From positions 62,001 to 126,000 of the forward strand of contig JAJFHV010000006.1 in the NCBI GenBank assembly GCA_021775415.1: a DNA stretch of 64,000 nt, given 5' to 3'. Both the position numbers and the translations under genes were made by a program. The notes under the pieces were generated by a model that saw nothing but the letters and a program-made list of their open reading frames with translations, did no database searches and was not told the DNA's origin. This document shows positions 28,287-37,951 of this stretch, piece by piece. How positions within the stretch are numbered: the stretch's first letter is position 1; each line of letters starts with the position of its first letter. The stretch comes from Hyphomicrobiales bacterium. Its GTDB lineage: Bacteria; Pseudomonadota; Alphaproteobacteria; Rhizobiales; Rhizobiaceae.

Positions 28287-29479
28287 TGGAGGATACCCAT
28301 CTCACGCCCCACATCGCCAAACGCAGCGATTGCGCGATCAAGCGTTTCAAGGGAATGCGCTGCCGACATTTGAGTGCGAATGCGGTCTTCGCCCCGCGGC
28401 ACAACAGGAAAAGAGAATGCTGCAACAAAGACACCCTTCTCGTTCAGTCGGCGTGCCATTTCTTGTGCGATTTTTGGGTCCCGCAACATCACCGGAATGA
28501 TCGGGTGCTCTCCGGGTAACAGCTCGAACCCAAGCTTGGTCATACCGTCTCGAAAGTAGGTTGCATTGCGCCTGAGTGTTGAAATCAACTGGCGATCACC
28601 CTCCAACATATCCAGCACCTTGAGTGACGTGGCTGCAATCACTGGCGCAAGCGTGTTGGAAAACAGGTATGGCCGTGAACGCTGGCGCAGCCAATCCACC
28701 ACTTCCCTGCTGGCTGCCGTATAGCCACCAGATGCGCCACCCAGCGCCTTACCCAATGTACCGGTAATGATATCAACCCGACCCATCACACCACAATGTT
28801 CGTGAACACCCCGGCCATTGTCTCCCATGAAACCAACCGCATGACTGTCATCAACCATCACCATCGCATCATAGTGTTCAGCCAAATCACAAATCTCCGA
28901 GAGCTTCGCGATGTAGCCGTCCATGGAAAACACACCGTCGGTCGCAATCAGTTTATGCCGACAATCGGAAGCTTCTTTGAGCTTTTCTTCCAGATCCGCC
29001 ATGTCAGAATTTGCATAACGAAACCGCTTTGCCTTGCACAGGCGAACACCATCAATGATCGAGGCATGGTTCAGGGCATCAGAGATAATTGCGTCTTCTG
29101 GACCAAGCAGGGTTTCGAACAATCCCGCATTGGCGTCGAAACAAGAGGAGTAAAGGATCGCATCTTCCATCCCAAGAAACGATGCAATACGCGCCTCAAG
29201 CGTTTTGTGTTCTTCCTGGGTCCCGCAAATAAAACGAACCGATGACATGCCGTAACCGTATCGCTTCACCGCTGCTTCGGCTGCTTCGACGAGCTCCGGA
29301 TGATTGGAAAGCCCAAGATAATTGTTTGCACAAAGGTTTATGACCTCTTGCCCATCTGCAAGTTCAACAACCCCATCCTGGGGTGAAGCGATAACCCGTT
29401 CATTCTTGTACAGGCCTTCTGCACGAAGCGCGTCCAGCTGCGTTTTGATCTGGTCAGAAAATTTCTCTTTAGCGTTCAT
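28283..29479 (-). CDS. kbl: glycine C-acetyltransferase (2-amino-3-ketobutyrate CoA ligase)
   Basis: PLP-dependent alpha-oxoamine synthase of 398 residues that splits 2-amino-3-ketobutyrate with CoA into glycine and acetyl-CoA. Signatures are [43 protein letters not shown] and the Schiff-base lysine in [13 protein letters not shown]. The ATG at 29479 is preceded by GAGGAA at six bases; a TTG directly before it is the alternative. It starts eight bases behind the mttB-like gene and is translationally coupled to tdh. Confidence 0.96.
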   Translation of the reverse strand: MNAKEKFSDQIKTQLDALRAEGLYKNERVIASPQDGVVELADGQEVINLCANNYLGLSNHPELVEAAEAAVKRYGYGMSSVRFICGTQEEHKTLEARIASFLGMEDAILYSSCFDANAGLFETLLGPEDAIISDALNHASIIDGVRLCKAKRFRYANSDMADLEEKLKEASDCRHKLIATDGVFSMDGYIAKLSEICDLAEHYDAMVMVDDSHAVGFMGDNGRGVHEHCGVMGRVDIITGTLGKALGGASGGYTAASREVVDWLRQRSRPYLFSNTLAPVIAATSLKVLDMLEGDRQLISTLRRNATYFRDGMTKLGFELLPGEHPIIPVMLRDPKIAQEMARRLNEKGVFVAAFSFPVVPRGEDRIRTQMSAAHSLETLDRAIAAFGDVGREMGILQ

Positions 29480-29487
29480 CAATTTCC

Positions 29488-31008
29488 TCAGTACCAGGCA
29501 TCATCCATGCCTTCTTTTTTCTTGGCAACAAACGCTTTCAATTCCTCGTCTATTGCCTCATCAAGTGGCGGCGCCTCATACTCTTTCAGCAGCTTGTTCC
29601 ACCGCTCATAGGCCCGCCGTTCAGTATCCTTTGAACCATCTTCTTCCCACTGTTCACATGAATTGTGGTCTCCAACGGAAGACTCATAAAATGCGGTTTC
29701 ATAATTCGCCATTGTATGGGCAGAACCAAGGAAGTGCCCGGCAGGCTCAACATCATCATATGCCATTCGCCCAATAGAATTATCGTCCACATCAACACCG
29801 CCAAGCAGTTTTTGATAAGCGCCAAGACGGTCCGCATCTATAATCAGTTTTTCATAACCTGTCGCCAATCCGCCCTCCAGCCAACCCGCCGAATGAAGCA
29901 CGAAATTGGCACCACCCATAACGGTCGAATGCATCGAGTCCGCACTCTCCGCTGCTGCCTGCGCATCAGATGTCTTTGCGGCAGTCAAAGAACCACCACT
30001 GCGTAACGGAACGCCCAGCCTGCGCGCCAATTGCCCGATTATATAATTCGAAGCCACGGGTTCTGGCATTCCAAAAGTCGGCGCTCCGGATCTCAAACTC
30101 ATGGATGAAAGGAAATTACCCAGTACAAACGGCGAGCCAGGCTTTACCAATTGACTGAATGCACAGCAAATCATCGCCTCAGCCAAAGCCTGCGCAATCG
30201 ATGCAGCAGTTGTGACAGGTCCCATTGCGCCACCTAGGATGAACGGGGCAACAATCATGCCCTGCCCGGCACCAGAGTAAGTGCGAATGGCTTCAGTCAC
30301 CACTTTATCTACCAGCAGCGGCGAGTTGGTGTTCACATTACCCATGATAACGCAATTCTGGTCGACAAAATCAGAGCCGTGAAGAATACGCGCCATCGCG
30401 ACTGAATCTTCAGCCCGCACCTTTTCAACAATTGCACCGAGATGCGGTTTGTCCGACCACCGCATGTGTGTGTAAAGCATATCGAGATGACGCTTGTTGA
30501 CTGGCACATCACACGGTTCGCAAATCACAAATCCGGTGTGGTGGATACTGTCCAGCATGTAGGCAAGCTTGATCAGCTTCTCGAAATCCTCCATTGAACC
30601 GTATCGTCGACCTTTTTCCAGGTCACGCACAAAGGGTGGACCATAGACCGCAGCAAAGACTGCGTAATCACCGCCGATCTTCACAGAACGCGCCGGGTTT
30701 CTGGCGCATTGGGTAAATGAATGAGGCGCAGTCTTTGACAGTTCCCGCGCCATGCCCTTTGGCAGCCGAACCCGCGTATCTTTCACATCGGCGCCCGCCT
30801 CTTTCCAGATGCGCAGCGCTTCCGGGTCCTCACGGAATTCAAGCCCGATTTCCTGCAAAATCCAGTCGGCCTGCTCTTCGATACGAACCAGACCTTCTTC
30901 GTTCATATATTCGAAATACGGAATTTTGCGTGTGATGTAAGGCGGCGCTGGTTGAACAGCGCGCTGAGCACGTTCTCCACGATTTCTTCGCCTGCTGCTG
31001 TCGCGCAT
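29488..31008 (-). CDS. trimethylamine methyltransferase (MttB) family protein, non-pyrrolysine type
   Basis: TIM-barrel methyltransferase of the MttB superfamily, 506 residues. Archaeal MttB reads through an in-frame amber codon as pyrrolysine; here the frame is continuous and the region [20 protein letters not shown] has no stop. Non-pyrrolysine members act on glycine betaine, proline betaine or other quaternary amines with a corrinoid protein. No corrinoid protein gene is visible nearby. The N-terminus is Arg-rich ([16 protein letters not shown]). It is the first gene of the leftward operon and is divergent from a LysR regulator. Confidence 0.9.
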   Translation of the reverse strand: MRDSSRRRNRGERAQRAVQPAPPYITRKIPYFEYMNEEGLVRIEEQADWILQEIGLEFREDPEALRIWKEAGADVKDTRVRLPKGMARELSKTAPHSFTQCARNPARSVKIGGDYAVFAAVYGPPFVRDLEKGRRYGSMEDFEKLIKLAYMLDSIHHTGFVICEPCDVPVNKRHLDMLYTHMRWSDKPHLGAIVEKVRAEDSVAMARILHGSDFVDQNCVIMGNVNTNSPLLVDKVVTEAIRTYSGAGQGMIVAPFILGGAMGPVTTAASIAQALAEAMICCAFSQLVKPGSPFVLGNFLSSMSLRSGAPTFGMPEPVASNYIIGQLARRLGVPLRSGGSLTAAKTSDAQAAAESADSMHSTVMGGANFVLHSAGWLEGGLATGYEKLIIDADRLGAYQKLLGGVDVDDNSIGRMAYDDVEPAGHFLGSAHTMANYETAFYESSVGDHNSCEQWEEDGSKDTERRAYERWNKLLKEYEAPPLDEAIDEELKAFVAKKKEGMDDAWY

Positions 31009-31090
31009 AACCCTTATCCCCGATACTGATTGAAGAGAACAATACGACTACAAATTTCATTTGTCAGGGTTGAAAATTCTTGGGATTATC

Positions 31091-31105
31091 ATAAGCTGAA
31101 CTTAT
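31091..31105. promoter_or_regulatory. LysR-type palindrome overlapping the lysR start codon
   Basis: ATAAG-CTGAA-CTTAT is a perfect 5-bp-arm inverted repeat that contains the LysR box pattern T-N11-A (TAAGCTGAACTTA). It lies in the 95-bp divergent region between the mttB-like operon and lysR, and its right arm covers the first two bases of the lysR ATG. This suggests autorepression plus control of the operon by the LysR protein. Confidence 0.45.
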
Positions 31106-32009
31106 GAAAACCCTGTACCAAGTTATTCATTCACCAACGGCGCTGCTTGCTTTTGAAACCGCCGCCAGGCTGTGTTCTTTCACCAAGGCTGCAGAAGAAT
31201 TGAACGTTAGCCAACCGGCAATAAGCCTGTCGGTTAAAAAACTTGAGCGGGCATTGGGCGTATCCTTGTTTGAACGCAGGAACCGCCGAATTCACCTCAC
31301 CGAGTCAGGAGAACGATTCTATACAGATGTATCATTTGGATTAATGCATATTTTGCGTTCTGCTCAGGGAATTTCAACCCGCAATCAGAGTAAACATGTA
31401 ACCATCAATTGCTCCACTGCTTTTGCCCACTACTGGCTGCTACCGAGACTAACGACCTTCAAAATAGACAATCCATCCATTGATCTTCGAATCCAAACCA
31501 CAGATCGGGATACCGACCTGGAAGAAGACGGCACTTCCCTTATCGTATGGCGGGGCCCCGGCGAGCGAGCTGGTTATTACTCAACCAGGCTGATGGGGGA
31601 GCGCATTTATCCGGTCGCAAGCCCGGCATTTTTGAAGGCCTCCAAAAAAATCAACTCCATACAAGATATTGCTCAGGCCACCTTGTTGCATCTGGATGAA
31701 CCCTACCGGCTTCGACCCGATTGGGAGGATTGGTTTGCGCATCAAACAACTGAATATGAAGACAAGGGACATGGCTTGCGCTTCAATGACTACGCGCTGG
31801 TAATTCAAGCCTGTATTGCAGGCGAAGGAATTGCGATGGGTTGGGAGCATATTGTGTCGCCAATGGTATCGAAGGGCTTACTCACCTGCGTTTCCCCCGC
31901 AGCTTATGATATCGGATACGGATTCCATGTCTGCTGGTCCATATCGTCAAAACTTTCACCAGACGCCGAAATGGTTCTTAACTGGTTGAATCAACAAGCT
32001 ATTCTATAA
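31104..32009 (+). CDS. LysR family transcriptional regulator (GcvA-like)
   Basis: LysR-type regulator of 301 residues. The N-terminal winged HTH covers [35 protein letters not shown] in pieces typical of the GcvA subgroup (LxAFexAARxxSFtxAAeeL). The effector-binding domain follows from about residue 93. It is divergent from the mttB-kbl-tdh operon, its likely target. No Shine-Dalgarno sequence precedes the ATG at 31104, and a palindrome overlaps it, so translation may be leaderless or tightly regulated. The effector could be a methylated amine or glycine; this is inference. Confidence 0.9.
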   Translation: MKTLYQVIHSPTALLAFETAARLCSFTKAAEELNVSQPAISLSVKKLERALGVSLFERRNRRIHLTESGERFYTDVSFGLMHILRSAQGISTRNQSKHVTINCSTAFAHYWLLPRLTTFKIDNPSIDLRIQTTDRDTDLEEDGTSLIVWRGPGERAGYYSTRLMGERIYPVASPAFLKASKKINSIQDIAQATLLHLDEPYRLRPDWEDWFAHQTTEYEDKGHGLRFNDYALVIQACIAGEGIAMGWEHIVSPMVSKGLLTCVSPAAYDIGYGFHVCWSISSKLSPDAEMVLNWLNQQAIL

Positions 32010-32155
32010 AACAACGACCTGCCACTCATCCGATTTCCCAAAAATCCGTGCTCCTCAAAGCCGACTGTTGGTGACGCAGACAGTGCTTGTCAAAGCCCCT
32101 GTTACCGCATGAAGATGCAGCGAGTAGATTATGGGGTATCTGACAGGCGGCATCA

Positions 32156-33181
32156 GTGGAATTTATCTCGCGCCCGGGCATTGCAATTACGCTTTTTATA
32201 TTCGGCATGGGGATGATGCCGCTCAACGACTCGCTTATCAAACTTATGAGCGAACGACTGTCCATATTCGAGATCATGGGGGTTCGCGCGGCAATTGCAC
32301 TTGTACTGGTATGCATGTTGCCAGCCACCATACTGACACTTTGGCGATTGTCCTTTCGGGCCTGGCTAATAACAAGCATGCGTGGATTTTGTCTCGTATC
32401 TGCGATGATTTTCTTTTTCTTACCCCTTGCCACACTCAGCCTTGCGGAAACCACGTCAATATTTTTCACAGCACCACTGATGATATCTGTTTTATCCGTG
32501 CCGCTTCTGGGAGAAAAGCTCGGCATCTACCGGATATTGGCCGTGGTTATGGGCTTGATCGGTGTTCTTCTAATCGTTCAACCGGGCAGCGAACGGTTTC
32601 AACTTGCCTATTTAATGCCACTGATTGCAGCGCTTTCCTACGCTTTCTACCAGGTGATCACCCGATACATGAGAAACGAGGTCAAATTGCTGGCGATGGT
32701 CGCAGTGCAGCATGTGGTCTACTTTGTGACTGGCATAGCCGGACTGGTTGCAATTGCGGTTTTTCAACCCCAGGTACCGGTGGGTGAGATTTGGGGATTT
32801 CTCCTACGGCCATGGACTACGCCCAGCATTCAGGATTTTGTATTTCTTGGGATTGCAGCACTTGCCGTACTAAATCTGTCCTTCGTTTCGACCAATGTAT
32901 ACTCCAACGTCGAGGCAACAATAATTGCTCCGTTTGAGTACATTGCACTTCCTACCTCGGTTGTGTGGGGTATCATGATTTGGAATGACTGGCCTGTACC
33001 CGCCGCCTGGGCTGGAATGGCCCTCATCCTCGCTGGCGGTATATTAATGATCTATCGCGAAAACCGCCAAAATACAGATATCGCATCCGCAATTCCAATG
33101 CGCTCTGCCGCCACCAATGTCGTAACACTTGACGAGTCGCGGGCTCAAGGTTCTTACGAGCCATTGCCAATCTGTTTTTGA
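32156..33181 (+). CDS. EamA/DMT family transporter
   Basis: Inner-membrane protein of 341 residues with ten hydrophobic segments in two EamA repeats. Conserved features are the LRxxxxF-like arginine in GVRAAIAL, the end of repeat one at VPLLGEKLGIYRILAVVMGLIGVLL (in part), and AALSYAFYQVITRYM at the start of repeat two. Members move amino acids or small metabolites, usually outward. The start is GTG with AGGCGG five bases upstream. A hydrophilic tail of about 45 residues follows the last helix. Confidence 0.88.
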   Translation: MEFISRPGIAITLFIFGMGMMPLNDSLIKLMSERLSIFEIMGVRAAIALVLVCMLPATILTLWRLSFRAWLITSMRGFCLVSAMIFFFLPLATLSLAETTSIFFTAPLMISVLSVPLLGEKLGIYRILAVVMGLIGVLLIVQPGSERFQLAYLMPLIAALSYAFYQVITRYMRNEVKLLAMVAVQHVVYFVTGIAGLVAIAVFQPQVPVGEIWGFLLRPWTTPSIQDFVFLGIAALAVLNLSFVSTNVYSNVEATIIAPFEYIALPTSVVWGIMIWNDWPVPAAWAGMALILAGGILMIYRENRQNTDIASAIPMRSAATNVVTLDESRAQGSYEPLPICF

Positions 33182-33386
33182 ATTGAAAATTTCGGAACCA
33201 TTATCGATCATAGCCTGCAAGGCCTGATGATTGATAGAATTTGAAGATACGCATTATTTCAACTGGTTAGCACCTCAGCACAGCAGTTAATGTTCAATCA
33301 ACCATGTTCGAAAAATGCCGCCTATCATAACCAGATCAAAACACTTCCCCGCTACAACGACCTCGATGGGGTAGAGGAGCAGGGAA

Positions 33387-35678
33387 TTGGGCACCAATTT
33401 CAAGAGTTATTTGAATGATGTTCGCCGTGATCATATGGTCCGGTACTACGAAGATCATGCGGCATATTTTTATGGAAAGATAAGCGCATCGTCTGGCGCT
33501 CTGGTCACGTATTTCATGACCGGGCAGTTTGTTTTCCTGGTTTCATCAATCTGCATGATCGCAATCATGCTGGCTGATGTGGGTAACATCCGTTCATATC
33601 AGGGCATTGCAACGGACAAGGACAAAAGTTTCTTCTCCTGGGAACATCACTACACGTTTCTTTCAACGGCATTCATGTTGATACTCGGCGTTTGGTGCTT
33701 TTTTTGCTTCACTCTTACCTCAAATCCCTTCATTCACCTGCTTAGCGTTGCGATATCACTCGGCAATGTCTTGAGCCTCATCTGCCGGAATTTTTCAAAT
33801 CAGCGTATCTTGACACTCCAACTGTTAGCAGTTGCGGTACCTATGCTTATCGGAATTCTTCATTATGGCGACTACCGCAGCATGATCTTGTTGGCATTTT
33901 TTCTGCCGCTTTTTGCCAGCGTACGGGATATTTCACAGCGCTTGCGTGATCTGTTCCGTAGTGCAGAACAACAGTCCGATGCCAAGCATGCATTCAGCGA
34001 ACAACTCAACACAGCCCTGGGAAGTATGTCTCATGGACTGATGATGTTTGACGATGACATGCGCATCAAGGTGATCAATACACCGGCATTGAATATTCTG
34101 GGAATTCACAAGGATACAAATTGCCAGGATCAAACCCTTGATGAAATCTCGCAGTTTGTTGACATGGATTCACCGACATCAAACAAAGTCCGAATTATGT
34201 CAGACGCACTTACGGAGCGACTCAATTCAGCCAACCGTGACAAGATTTTCAAGCTTTCAGACGACCAGTTTGTTGAAATTACGCTTCAGATGCGCAACGA
34301 AGGTGGTTGCGTTATGGTAATTGAAGAAGTCAGCGAACGCATCCGCTACCAATCCAAAATTGACCAACTCGCACGATTTGATGAACTGACCGGCCTCTAC
34401 AACCGTAGATTTTTCCGCGACCAGGCAAACCAATCGCTCAAAAACCGGAAAGAAAAAAATGCTGCCGCAATAATGTTTTTCGATCTGGATGATTTTAAAC
34501 GGGTTAACGACAATTTGGGACATCAGGCTGGAGACTTCATTTTGACCTCTGTGGCAGAGCGCTTGAATGAACTTCTGCCAGATTCCGCCTTCGCCGGTAG
34601 ATATGGTGGCGACGAATTTGTTGTGTTTGTCGATGCAAAAGATTGCCCCGATGGATTTGATGCTCTTGCAGACGCGATTGTAAAAACCATTCCCAAGGAC
34701 GTGAAGTTTAAAAACCAACAGCTGCGCTTTGGTGTGAGCCTGGGCATTGCCAAATTTCCGGAAGACGGCAATTCCATAGACCGGCTCTTGAAGCTTGGAG
34801 ATTTGGCTCTGTATCACTCCAAAAGTGAGGGCAAGAATTGCTATAGCCACTTCACTCCCGAGCTGGAAGAGAGTCTGCAAAAGCGAATTATCATCGAGGA
34901 AGACCTCATAGGCGCAATTCGCAACCAGGAATTTGAATTGTATTTCCAGCCAATCGTGCGAATGGACAACGGAAAAACGGAATTGTTTGAGGCACTTGTA
35001 CGTTGGCGTCACGATATTCATGGTGGAATCTCGCCAGCAGACTTTATCCCGATTGCCGAAGATCTGGGACTGATACGCGAAATTGGCCAGTGGACATTGC
35101 ACGAAGCATGCAAGCAATGCAGCCGCTGGCCGGATAATGTCAGCGTTTCTGTAAATATGTCGGCAGTACAATTTCAGGTCGATTCCATTACCAGCTCAAT
35201 CAAAAATGCGCTGGAACAATCGGGGCTTGATCCAAAACGCCTTGAAATCGAAATAACAGAGACGGCTGTTCTTAGTGACATGACCCACGCGGCCGTGGTG
35301 CTTGATGAATTGAGCGAACTGGGTGTGCGAATATCGCTGGACGACTTTGGTACAGGCTATTCGAGTTTGAGCTACCTGCACAAATTACCCCTCGACAAAC
35401 TGAAAATCGACAAGTCGTTTGTAGACGATCTGGATAACAGTCAACGCTCAAGAACTCTGCTGAACGGCATCGCTGCACTCGGCAAAGCGCTGGAACTGAA
35501 AATCGTGGTTGAGGGAATTGAAACCAAGACCCAGTACGATCTGCTACATGACAACTACGATGTCGATCTTGCACAGGGCTTCTACTTCTCAAAACCCATG
35601 CCTGCCTCCCACGCGCTGAAATTTATTCAGCTCAATTCAGTGGCTGCATATCCGCCACCTAAAGCAAAAGTTGCCTAG
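33387..35678 (+). CDS. membrane-anchored GGDEF-EAL cyclic-di-GMP protein
   Basis: Signalling protein of 763 residues. Hydrophobic helices occupy about residues 38-180, then a PAS-like region near 205-315, a GGDEF domain with intact GGDEF at 407-411 and an EAL domain with EALVR at 535-539 and DDFGTG at 652-657. Key residues of both the cyclase and the phosphodiesterase are present, so either or both activities are possible. The inhibitory RxxD site before GGDEF is missing (LLPDSAFA there). The start is TTG with AGGAG seven bases upstream. It stands alone. Confidence 0.93.
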   Translation: MGTNFKSYLNDVRRDHMVRYYEDHAAYFYGKISASSGALVTYFMTGQFVFLVSSICMIAIMLADVGNIRSYQGIATDKDKSFFSWEHHYTFLSTAFMLILGVWCFFCFTLTSNPFIHLLSVAISLGNVLSLICRNFSNQRILTLQLLAVAVPMLIGILHYGDYRSMILLAFFLPLFASVRDISQRLRDLFRSAEQQSDAKHAFSEQLNTALGSMSHGLMMFDDDMRIKVINTPALNILGIHKDTNCQDQTLDEISQFVDMDSPTSNKVRIMSDALTERLNSANRDKIFKLSDDQFVEITLQMRNEGGCVMVIEEVSERIRYQSKIDQLARFDELTGLYNRRFFRDQANQSLKNRKEKNAAAIMFFDLDDFKRVNDNLGHQAGDFILTSVAERLNELLPDSAFAGRYGGDEFVVFVDAKDCPDGFDALADAIVKTIPKDVKFKNQQLRFGVSLGIAKFPEDGNSIDRLLKLGDLALYHSKSEGKNCYSHFTPELEESLQKRIIIEEDLIGAIRNQEFELYFQPIVRMDNGKTELFEALVRWRHDIHGGISPADFIPIAEDLGLIREIGQWTLHEACKQCSRWPDNVSVSVNMSAVQFQVDSITSSIKNALEQSGLDPKRLEIEITETAVLSDMTHAAVVLDELSELGVRISLDDFGTGYSSLSYLHKLPLDKLKIDKSFVDDLDNSQRSRTLLNGIAALGKALELKIVVEGIETKTQYDLLHDNYDVDLAQGFYFSKPMPASHALKFIQLNSVAAYPPPKAKVA

Positions 35679-35842
35679 AAATAACAATTCAACCCGACGG
35701 CAATTCCAATCCCCGGTTGATTAATCTTCTCAAAATTTGTGCATTCAGTTTATCCTGATCTTGCGGTATGGAGCGTTCAACTCCATGCTGTTAATGATTA
35801 CGGTTATCAGCTCATCCGCTGCCGAAAACAGGATAAACGATA

Positions 35843-37450
35843 ATGTCGAATTCAATCACATGTGGCGAAGCAGCAATCAGGCTACTCGCAAAATACGGTG
35901 TGGATACCGTGTTCGGTATACCAGGCGTTCACACGCTGGATTTTTGCCGTGGATTGAACAAGGGCGAGGTCAGGCATGTTCAGGCACGCAATGAGCAAGG
36001 CGCCGGCTTCATGGCTGAAGGTTTCGCACGGGCAACCGGCAAGCCCGGTGTTGCGCTGGTGATTTCAGGACCGGGTGTAACGAATGCAACGACTGCACTC
36101 GGGCAATGCTACGCAGATTCGATTCCCATGCTGTTGTTGTCAGCTGAAACGCCGTCCAATTCACTTGGAAAAGGTTGGGGTGAATTGCATGAAATCACCG
36201 AACAACGCGCGGTTACTGCTCCACTTACAGCCTTGAGCGCCGTTGCACTTGAAGCTTCTGAAGTGCCGAAGCTCTTTGCAAGGGCATTTGCGATTTTTGC
36301 CAGCAAGCGCCCAAGACCGGTTCATATTTCAATCCCGATTGATGTGCTTGCCGAGATGGTTGAAGACGATTGGCAGGCAGAAACGCTTCCGTCCAGGCCG
36401 GAACCCGAACAAGATCAAATTGAAGCCGCTGCCGCAATGCTGGCTGAAGCAAAACAGCCATTGATTATGGTAGGTGGAGGCTCTGTAGATGTCGGTGATG
36501 AACTTACCAAACTCGCTGAAAAACTCGGTTCAATCGTCGTTTCAAGCACAACCGGCAAGGGTGTCATGCCAGACGATCACCCGCTTGCACTTGGCGGTGG
36601 CGTCACCCGGGCAGAGGTACACGACAACATTTCACGCTCTGATTGTGTCATTGCAATTGGAACAGAACTATCCCAGCCCGACAGCTTCAATTCGCATCTT
36701 AAATTCAACGGCAAACTCATCCGGGTCGACATAGACCCAGGCAAGATTAACGATCTGCATCCGGCAGATCTTGGAATTGTCGCGGATGCATCCCAATCCA
36801 TATCCGGGATATTAAAAGAACTTGACGGCCACGACGGCAACGCCAAGCGATTGGCGGCTATTGATATCGCCAGCGATATACGCACATCGCTAATCAAGGA
36901 TGTGAGCCCGGTTGAAGCACAGCACATCAAGCTGCTCGCCATGCTGCGCGATTGCACACCACCAGAAACGATATTCTCTGGCGACGCCTGTCAGATCATC
37001 TACACCGGCGCATTTGCCATGCCGGTCATGAAACCAAGACAATGGTTTTTCCCCTCCGGCTACTGCGCCTTGGGTAACGCCCTGCCAAATGCAATCGGCG
37101 CAAAAACCGCGCTCCCTGACACGCCGGTAATTGCCATCGCGGGGGATGGCGGGTTCATGTTCACCGTGCAAGAGCTGATGGTTGGAGCAGAGCTGAAGAT
37201 GCCGCTTCCCATCATCATCTGGCAAAATGGCGGCTACAAACAAATCCGCGATGATATGGACCACAATCAAATTGACCGTGTGGGGGTAGAAGGGATCAAC
37301 CCGGACTTCCTGATGCTGGCCAGGGCCTGCAAATGTGAGTCAGTTAAGCCCACAGGCATTGCTTCCTTCAAGGATGAAGTTACTGCAGCACTTTCACGGA
37401 ACAAGCCGACCCTGATCCTCGTCAACGAAGGCTCCAATTGGCTGAAATGA
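35843..37450 (+). CDS. thiamine diphosphate enzyme, 5-guanidino-2-oxopentanoate decarboxylase-like
   Basis: ThDP-dependent enzyme of the acetolactate-synthase family, 535 residues, with all three domains. The catalytic Glu is in [15 protein letters not shown] near residue 55, and the ThDP/Mg motif [12 protein letters not shown] with NGG follows near residue 435. The [11 protein letters not shown] segment recalls AruI, which decarboxylates 2-ketoarginine in the arginine transaminase route, but no aruH partner is nearby. Other acetolactate-synthase-like decarboxylases remain possible. AGGAT precedes the ATG. A small monooxygenase gene follows after 31 bp. Confidence 0.85.
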   Translation: MSNSITCGEAAIRLLAKYGVDTVFGIPGVHTLDFCRGLNKGEVRHVQARNEQGAGFMAEGFARATGKPGVALVISGPGVTNATTALGQCYADSIPMLLLSAETPSNSLGKGWGELHEITEQRAVTAPLTALSAVALEASEVPKLFARAFAIFASKRPRPVHISIPIDVLAEMVEDDWQAETLPSRPEPEQDQIEAAAAMLAEAKQPLIMVGGGSVDVGDELTKLAEKLGSIVVSSTTGKGVMPDDHPLALGGGVTRAEVHDNISRSDCVIAIGTELSQPDSFNSHLKFNGKLIRVDIDPGKINDLHPADLGIVADASQSISGILKELDGHDGNAKRLAAIDIASDIRTSLIKDVSPVEAQHIKLLAMLRDCTPPETIFSGDACQIIYTGAFAMPVMKPRQWFFPSGYCALGNALPNAIGAKTALPDTPVIAIAGDGGFMFTVQELMVGAELKMPLPIIIWQNGGYKQIRDDMDHNQIDRVGVEGINPDFLMLARACKCESVKPTGIASFKDEVTAALSRNKPTLILVNEGSNWLK

Positions 37451-37481
37451 GCACCAAGACACAACCCTGATTGGATATTCA

Positions 37482-37772
37482 ATGTCTGGAAAAGTGCATC
37501 TCAAAGGCCATATCGATGTGCCGGAAAATCGTTTGGCGGCCGTCGAGGCCGCATTGCCGGAACACACCGCACTTACCCGTGCTGAACAAGGCTGCACCAG
37601 CTTCAATGTAGACCCCTGCCCAGACGTGCCCGGACGATTTCTGGTTGCCGAGACATTTAACAATCAGCAGGCATTCGACGCGCATCAAGAGCGAACAAAA
37701 GCTTCGATTTGGGCGGAGGTCACTAAAAATATTCCCCGCGAATATTCAATTGAGCTGGAAGACCCAGACTAA
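37482..37772 (+). CDS. antibiotic biosynthesis monooxygenase (ABM) domain protein
   Basis: Small 96-residue protein with the dimeric ferredoxin-like ABM fold. It has an N-terminal strand (GKVHLKGHIDV), the helix ENRLAAVEAALPEHTALTR, then CTSFNVDPCPDVPGRFLVAETF and QAFDAHQERTK, the last carrying the family His. Members act as quinol monooxygenases or heme-degrading enzymes, and many have unknown roles. It follows the ThDP enzyme closely and is probably in the same transcript. Confidence 0.82.
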   Translation: MSGKVHLKGHIDVPENRLAAVEAALPEHTALTRAEQGCTSFNVDPCPDVPGRFLVAETFNNQQAFDAHQERTKASIWAEVTKNIPREYSIELEDPD

Positions 37773-37889
37773 GAAATTTCAGCAGCAATCAATTTTATCT
37801 GCACTATCAATGAATTGCCCCGGCAGCTTCACGGAACCAATGGCACCGGAGGATAACTCCCGATTCAGGTTGGTTTTTGTCCCAAAATA

Positions 37890-37903
37890 TGACACTTTTG
37901 TCA
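37890..37903. promoter_or_regulatory. palindrome TGACA-CTTT-TGTCA before the outer-membrane protein gene
   Basis: A perfect 5-bp-arm inverted repeat, TGACACTTTTGTCA, lies 49 bp before the ATG of the outer-membrane-type protein. It may be an operator. No regulator gene adjoins, so the binding protein is unknown. The remaining 179 bp gap shows nothing else. Confidence 0.25.
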
Positions 37904-37951
37904 CAAGGCCTCAAAGAATGGGCCATGCGACAGGCAGGATTGGACAGATAA

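Noticed and set aside
29488-31008. Possible pyrrolysine codon in the MttB homolog
   Set aside because: The frame has no internal amber codon, and the region equivalent to the pyrrolysine site is ordinary sequence.
33182-33386. Possible small RNA or gene in the 205-bp gap before the GGDEF-EAL gene
   Set aside because: No stable stem, promoter-like pair or coding frame with a ribosome-binding site was found.
34257-35171. Open frame of 304 codons opposite the GGDEF-EAL gene
   Set aside because: It mirrors the sense coding frame and has no motif; the sense gene has intact signature residues.
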